From Eumeta japonica (taxonomy: Eukaryota; Arthropoda; Insecta; Lepidoptera; Psychidae): a stretch of DNA of 64,000 nt. Numbering within the stretch: the first letter of the stretch is position 1; every line of letters starts with the position of its first letter. Position numbers and translations under genes: made by a program. The stretch spans positions 558,001 to 622,000 of the forward strand of contig BGZK01000078.1 in NCBI GenBank assembly GCA_005406025.1. Reading direction: 5' to 3'. This document shows, in pieces, positions 59,285 to 64,000 of the stretch. The notes below the pieces were generated by a model. The model made no database searches, had not been told where the DNA came from, and saw only the letters and a program-made list of their open reading frames with translations.

Positions 59285-59460
59285 CCTGAAAACGACTACT
59301 GTCATCGTTCGTTCGTGGGTCGTCCACGCCTTTCCTTTTTGGTCGCAGGTGCGGGACGGAGGACTTATTTGTTGCCTCATGCCCCGGCGTCTTCTCGTCG
59401 GAGATACGACCCCGATGGATCCAGTGGTGATGGCCCCCTTTCAGGGGTCCAATTCATGGA
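59285..59460 (-). repeat. LINE-flank direct repeat, copy B (before the gag)
   Basis: Plus-strand landmarks TTCGTTCGTGG, GTCCACGCC, GCAGGTGCGGGAC, GGCGTCTTCT, CCCTTTCAGGGGTCCA match copy A. On the minus strand it lies upstream of gag. It may be gag N-terminal coding or leader sequence, or the 3' UTR of a second tandem LINE copy; the sequence alone does not decide. Confidence 0.7.
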
Positions 59461-59645
59461 GCTTTTCCGATTCAGCCGGAGATCCAGAGGAGGTGTCAGT
59501 GGTTTCACCGTCATCTTCCTCGATCGTCACGGACAGCTCTAGGAGTATGATGAAGTGGTGGGTCACCGCTCTGTCCGGACCGAAGAAACTCGACGATGGA
59601 AAACCTCGACGATCTAGAAAACTACGACGATCACTCACTTGAACC

Positions 59646-60800
59646 CGTCATCGGTCAGCGGACCTACTATCATCGGTTAGCAGACTTACTGTCATAAAAG
59701 CCGTCGATTTCTATCACGTGGTCAACCCTTTGAAGGATTATCGAGATTTTAATGCATACGTTTACAAAGCATTTCGGAAGTAAAACTCTTGCGAACTCAA
59801 ACTCATATGTTTATTTAGAGAAATAATTCTATTTGTACATTTTATTATAAATCTATACAGAAAAACGATACTTTGTTTGTACGAGTTACAAGTTCGAAAT
59901 TCGTCTACATAATTATATGAACTGTAATAAAAAATAACTAATATGTTCACGCTATATGCACGTCTATTAGGGAACATGTTCTCGAGAACAGTATATTACT
60001 TTCCGCTATGATAATTAGATATTTCTAGCAATAAGAATATAAGAAAAATTGAAAAAATATATCGGAATCCCTGGAACCGATGTCAAGCCAGTGTTGGTAT
60101 TAAAAAAAAAGTAAAAATCGTCGAGAGTCTTTATGGATGAACTATCTACTTACATTCTCAGGTTGCGAGTCCTATTACAATTTATCCAGTATTTCGTTCA
60201 TTCTGTGTATACTTAAATCGTTGGATTTCTTTGATGTATTTTAATTATAAAAACTTTAATATAGTAACGGTGATTTAAACCGAAACCTTGAATTTTAAAA
60301 AATCGCACTACTTAATATTGTTCTTTTACGTTTTAATATTTAACGGTTGTCTATAATATCTTTGCGATAATCTGCTTTAAATTTTTATTAGAAAAAGAGT
60401 ATTTGTCGAAACATAAATACAACATGAAGACACAATTAATTCAGTTATCAATAATTATAAACATTGATGTAACTAGATGTGTGGTACCAAGAAAATTGTA
60501 ATTATTATTGCGTTGCAAATATTAATACGATTTGTCGAAATAATTGTGTGGACGATGTCATGTAGGCACGTTGCGATGAAGAAATTTTCAATACAATCTC
60601 AACACATTCACTTTCTCAATAATTCTGTGTTACATTTTCTGCAGTCATGCCAAATTTATTTCATTAGAAAATTTACTTTCATTATATGAAACTTATGGCT
60701 CATTAATTGAGCGATTTTATAATAAATTCAAAATGATATATGAGTGATTAGGCCCTTAAAAATATTTATTTGAAAATATTTCATAGACCTTTTACTTAGA
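59646..60800. other. Intronic/upstream AT-rich DNA
   Basis: No gene recognised. This is the last part of the intron (or flank) before the receptor exon; short frames are AT-rich by-products. Confidence 0.5.
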
Positions 60801-60819
60801 GTTTTTTCCTTTGTTGCAG
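60801..60819 (+). other. Dop2R: Splice acceptor of the receptor exon
   Basis: GTTTTTTCCTTTGTTGCAG is a pyrimidine tract ending in CAG, with AG at 60818-60819. It implies at least one upstream non-coding exon. It is the best acceptor seen near the coding start. Confidence 0.7.
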
Positions 60820-60986
60820 ATCTACATCTACAACAGTACTAATATCGTCACAGAATATGATAAAGTATACAATGACATACATAGTGATCGTACCTATACC
60901 AGAAAACAAACCAAACCTCAAATCGAGATTATCAACGAGGCAGCTGATTTAAAATCATTTAAAATGGTAATGCTTTCGCAATCCAC
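60820..60986 (+). other. Dop2R: 5' leader part of the receptor exon
   Basis: The sequence from the acceptor to the first in-frame ATG of the receptor frame. The receptor frame is closed at 60960-60962 (TAA), so the N-terminus cannot extend upstream within this exon. The leader carries at least two upstream ORFs. Confidence 0.6.
60857..60952 (+). promoter_or_regulatory. Upstream ORF 1, 31 codons
   Basis: ATG at 60857 opens a 31-codon frame ending TAA at 60950-60952; a second in-frame ATG lies at 60872. It does not overlap the receptor start. If the exon is transcribed as modelled, scanning ribosomes meet it first. Its peptide resembles nothing known to me. Confidence 0.45.
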
Positions 60987-60996
60987 ATGCACTTAA
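60964..60996 (+). promoter_or_regulatory. Upstream ORF 2, 10 codons, overlapping the first receptor ATG
   Basis: ATG at 60964 has a strong context (AAAATGG: A at -3, G at +4). Its frame ends at TAA 60994-60996, ten bases past the receptor ATG at 60987 and two bases before the next receptor ATG at 60999. This arrangement could limit initiation at 60987 and favour reinitiation at 60999. Confidence 0.5.
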
Positions 60997-61422
60997 CAAT
61001 GCATAACTTCGAAAATCACACCCACAAAGACAGACTGCGAGATTTCGGCGAGAAAGTTGAATTTTACGATTACTACTCCGAGGAGAGGCCGTTTCTTTAC
61101 AATTTAGACTATGGCAACGAGAATGGCGGCGGTTGGGAGGGCGCATCCGGTAATTATACCCGGGAGTACGTGATCTTGGGTAATTTCAGCGGAAACGGCA
61201 CCAGCGACCAGCTGGGACAGGAATCGGTGAACAACTGGTGGGCGTTGGTCGCTCTGCTTCTCGTGTTGTGCACTGCCGCCGGAAACGTGTTGGTCTGCTT
61301 GGCGATATACCTGGAGAGAAGGCTACAGAACGTCACCAACTACTTCTTGATGTCTTTAGCGATAACTGACCTCCTCGTCGCCATATTGGTCATGCCCCTG
61401 GGAATTTTGACGTTGGTTAGAG
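60987..61422 (+). CDS. Dop2R: D2-like dopamine receptor, N-terminal coding exon
   Basis: A rhodopsin-family GPCR that binds dopamine at the plasma membrane and, in insects, couples to inhibitory G proteins. The exon encodes an extracellular N-terminus (residues 1-83) with sequons at N10 (NHT), N56 (NYT), N66 (NFS) and N70 (NGT). TM1 spans about 84-107 ([20 protein letters not shown], conserved Asn N100). The first loop [12 protein letters not shown] and TM2, about 118-141 ([20 protein letters not shown]), carry the conserved Asp D128. The wording [20 protein letters not shown] is characteristic of insect Dop2R. Translation would run into intron at a phase-1 donor (GTTAGAG|GTAAGA), splitting a Gly codon. 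TM3-TM7 are not in the window. The first ATG (60987) has C at -3; the second (60999) has A at -3 and follows the uORF 2 stop, so M5 may be the real start. Other D2-like amine receptors are possible but less likely. Confidence 0.92.
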
Positions 61423-61428
61423 GTAAGA
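61423..61428 (+). other. Dop2R: Splice donor after the receptor exon
   Basis: GAG|GTAAGA with GT at 61423-61424 is a near-consensus donor, placed just after TM2. The frame is closed shortly after by TAG in the intron, supporting exon termination here. Confidence 0.88.
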
Positions 61429-61504
61429 CATAGTCATATTTAAGTATATGTATACAAGACAAAGGTAATTGAAAATGATTATAGGTGTGGTTGAAGGATA
61501 TTTT

Positions 61505-61610
61505 TAAGGTTCCATTTATGCATATAAGGTGTCAAAGGAATCCCATTACTAAATCTACGATACCTGTCCGTGCGTTTTTCTTTCTTTTAAAGGACTGTAC
61601 CTTGTAACAA
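61505..61610 (+). repeat. Degenerate GGTTCCG-family repeat fragment
   Basis: AAGGTTCCATTTATGC followed by GGAATCCCATTACTAAATCT and CCTGTCCGTGCG resembles the head of the lepidopteran family that reads GGTTCCG, ACCCTATTACTAAGACT, CTGTCCGTCCG. Related to the head of the copy at 5.1 kb. Confidence 0.45.
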
Positions 61611-61699
61611 TTTAAAAAAAAATAGAAGAAAATTAAATTTTTGCTTAATCCAAGGCTGATAATGGATAAAAGTTTAGGTACCGGTGAGCAGAGATTTCG

Positions 61700-62220
61700 C
61701 AGGGGTTAGATTCGAGTATATGTTGAATTGATAAGCCAGTTAATTAAGATACCTCTAGACGAGTCAATGTCGATGTGATTGAGCGACAGTCGCCGGTGCT
61801 TGAGAAGCCCAGCCCTTTCGAAATGACAATTCCACGTTAGTTGGCTGCCGCTTCTTGGGCGGAACACTTTGGCGCAGTCACTTTAACCGCTCTGATGCTT
61901 TGAGACCGAGGACGCTAAGCGTATCGGTTGGATGTTCCAATTATAGCCAAAAGCAAACTCGCCAACGAACTCGACAGCTATCCTAGCTGAATTGTTCGGG
62001 CCATGTCTATAGCTCAAGCTATCTAAATATTCTTGAATATTTTATCGGAGGCTGGTGCACCTAGTGCTTTGCAGCCTAATAGGGATGAATATAGCGCACC
62101 CGTCCGCGCTCGCTCATTTCCACTGAATGACGCCCCCGCACTGAGACCCGGCTCGCGCTCGGTTCCCGTGGTCGATCGTGTGTGCATATCTAGTGGTTCT
62201 CATTCCTTGTCGTTCTTTTG
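61700..62220. other. Unassigned moderately GC-rich segment
   Basis: Contains GCCGCTTCTTGGGCGGAAC, GCAGTCACTTTAACCGCTC, ACGCCCCCGCACTGAGACCC and GGCTCGCGCTCGG. The 62-codon frame at 62033 opens on a non-ATG codon and has no domain. It may be an old repeat or a conserved intronic element. Confidence 0.3.
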
Positions 62221-62714
62221 AGGCATATCCGAATAATATCTAATTCTATTCCTATTTTTTACTAGAATATTTTAGAGCATAAACTCGGTCGATAATATCG
62301 TATTTTGTTCTGTCTATAGCATTTCAATTCAATGTATAGCATTCTCTGTCTTTCTTGTTGTGCTTAAGTACTACTTTCTCGTTTCCACTTCCTTCTAGAA
62401 AATTCTAGAGATTTGCTGCTAATCGCCAATAGATGTCCATCTTAATTATCATGTTTTTGATGTGAAGTGGCGTTAGTAGTAACAACTAATTAAGTTATTC
62501 TTAGAATGTTACAACTTTTTGAACATTAATAGGTAGCCTTACAAATTTAAAAGAACATATGTTACGGAGGCTGCCTTAAGTAGTAATATAAAAAACAAAA
62601 GGCAGAAAATGAAGGTCCTCTCAATACAAAAAACCTTGTTTAAAGTTTTATTTTTCATAATATCGTAAAAATAATAATAATAATGCGAGCAACGATCTTG
62701 TGATTATAGTGCAA

Positions 62715-62764
62715 ACTCTAAAGTAGCTTAGCTTTAAAAATTCAATCGCAAGCTACTTTAGAGT
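62715..62764. repeat. Perfect 15-bp inverted repeat, 20-base loop, in the receptor intron
   Basis: ACTCTAAAGTAGCTT (62715-62729) and its exact reverse complement (62750-62764) flank a 20-base loop. Confidence 0.95.
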
Positions 62765-64000
62765 AACGGGATAAAAAAAAAAACGCATTTTTGTTGGTAA
62801 ATTCTTAGTAACACTACATTGTGTGATGTATTGTTGCTAACATTTTTAGCATAAAAATAGCACAAAAATAATATTTTAAGGGTATTTTTACACGCGAAAA
62901 CGGATATATGACGTCAGAATTAAATAACGTACATTTTGTTTAATTCTGATGTTATATGTAATTGTACAGTAAAGTACAATATTTAATTTGATTTATGTAA
63001 TAAATTGTACAATGCTTTCAAAGTACTAAAAATTATAGATGTCATGGAATAGCTTCTCATAATAGTTCACCATCTATTTTATTTAGTCCTGTTAAACTCC
63101 ATTCCATCTCTAGAAGTTAAGATGAACATAATTTCACGAAATAGGAAATTATAATGAATTATTTCAAACTCGTCTACGCGTTGTCCTACCAAAAATATTT
63201 TTTTTATAATTTGCAATAAATGTTTATGTAAATATTAAAATCAACAAACGATATAATTATGTAATCAACTATATAATAAAGTGAAAACCAACAATAATAA
63301 ATCAATAATGATGGTCGTACACAAATTATGTATATAATGTTTCATCCACGCAAACATATATTCTTGATAATAAATTGCTCCATTCGTTCGCGGTTCTATA
63401 AAAAGTTTAAAAGAAAAAAAAATGTCATCTAAACAGTATTTTCTTGCACTTCCAAGAATTTATTCGTATTGACTAAAAGTCGAAAATGAGCAAAATTATT
63501 TTATAACATAAGTTGAAATAAAAATTTTGGAAAATCCTAAAGTGCACGCCTCTTAGCGGTTACTCCATTTTTACTAAAGAAAAGTGTGTGTCAGCTCCGA
63601 CGAATGACTGGAGCTCACTCTTTATGAATGATTACAAATTACTTGGTATGCGTTGTTCAATACTCTAAATTCTATATATTAACAAAAATTTATACCGTAA
63701 TCGTCATTTCTTTTTTAAATAGAAATAAATTAAAAAAAAATACTTACCGTGGTGTCAAAATTTTTACTAAAACATTGAGAATAAAAAGGACAGTTACGCT
63801 TCGGGTTTCTTATGTTCTCTAGATTAAGATTTAATAAATAAAAAAATAATAGATATACTAAAGACTCGTCAAAATTTTGTTTATTTAATATCAATTAAAC
63901 TACACCGAATTAGACAGTGAAATTCAATAGGCTTCTATTCAGATGCATACTAAAGCGAATGAAAAAAAAAATAATCGATTAGTGAAGTATTTCATTCGTT

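Larger units (their letters stand above)
57300..59645 (-). mobile_element. Jockey-like LINE with gag and reverse transcriptase remains, internally deleted
   Basis: A GC-rich block of about 2.3 kb. Minus-strand order: a Ser/Glu-rich tract (59.64-59.44 kb), a segment similar to the far end, gag (about 59.21-58.64 kb), reverse transcriptase (58.62-57.60 kb), then a non-coding end. The apurinic endonuclease and the first part of the reverse transcriptase are missing, because gag joins directly to the middle of RT near 58.63 kb. A segment at 57.36-57.51 kb is repeated at 59.29-59.46 kb in the same orientation. No poly(A) or target-site duplication was identified. Confidence 0.85.
61429..64000 (+). 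other. Dop2R: Intron following the receptor exon (partial)
   Basis: No TM3-containing exon (expected DVLFCTASI-like wording) was seen to the window end. It holds a degenerate GGTTCCG-family repeat, an unassigned moderately GC-rich segment (61.70-62.22 kb), and a hairpin. The rest is AT-rich. Confidence 0.6.

Noticed and set aside
59250..59642. 130-codon plus-strand ORF
   Set aside because: Antisense to the LINE on the minus strand and overlapping the duplicated LINE flank segment.
60820..60996. Coding extension of the receptor upstream in the same exon (frame ending ...VMLSQSTCT)
   Set aside because: That open frame is in a different phase from the receptor and ends at TAA 60994-60996; the receptor frame itself is closed at 60960-60962.

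Overview
The window is AT-rich animal DNA and almost certainly comes from a moth or butterfly (Lepidoptera). Two things point there. One is a single strongly supported host exon, the N-terminal coding exon of a D2-like dopamine receptor (Dop2R). The other is a dense set of repeats of lepidopteran character: Helitron ends with an ACTAATATTATAAATGCG head and a CTAG tail, RTE-type and jockey/CR1-like LINE 3' ends, mariner relics, and several copies of the short repeat that reads GTCACCGCC...CCATGGA...TGCGTTGCC. No bacterial-style operons, CRISPR arrays, rRNA genes or convincing tRNA genes were seen.

Layout. From 1 to about 60.8 kb I see no intact protein-coding host gene. This stretch reads as the upstream region and/or large 5' introns of the receptor gene. 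It alternates AT-rich unique sequence, transposon relics and short GC-rich islands (about 1.2, 9.1, 20.4, 25.4, 27.2, 30.3, 31.8, 32.2, 40.5, 42.6, 45.9, 50.5, 53.0 and 56.2 kb) that are candidates for conserved regulatory DNA or unrecognised 5' UTR exons. Relics include: a Helitron with recognisable ends (1648-3893) and a second helicase relic (47.8-48.1 kb); three copies of one LINE 3' end (5.9-6.7, 9.8-10.3, 46.9-47.5 kb); RTE-type LINE scraps (11.5, 14.95, 22.5-23.0, 55.2 kb); three mariner transposase pseudogenes (16.0-16.7, 48.5-49.4, 54.1-54.95 kb), each missing catalytic residues; a gag/RT LINE with deletions (57.3-59.65 kb, minus); two tRNA-like SINE candidates (12.4, 42.2 kb); a terminal-inverted-repeat element of about 1.4 kb (36.8-38.2 kb); another inverted-repeat element with an internal tandem duplication (21.0-21.8 kb); and a two-copy foldback family (31.1 and 40.3 kb).

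Host gene. A splice acceptor at 60818-60819 opens an exon running to a donor at 61423. It holds a 5' leader with two upstream ORFs, then the receptor N-terminus with four N-glycosylation sequons, TM1 and TM2. The remaining TM3-TM7 exons lie beyond 64000. The 2.6 kb after the donor is the start of the next intron.

The least explained items are the 36.8-38.2 kb inverted-repeat element with an open frame lacking ATG, a pair of back-to-back perfect hairpins at 27.86-27.93 kb, a same-orientation duplication flanking the gag/RT body at 57.4 and 59.4 kb, and the uORF arrangement in the receptor leader. All identifications come from reading the sequence against remembered family motifs; no database search was run.
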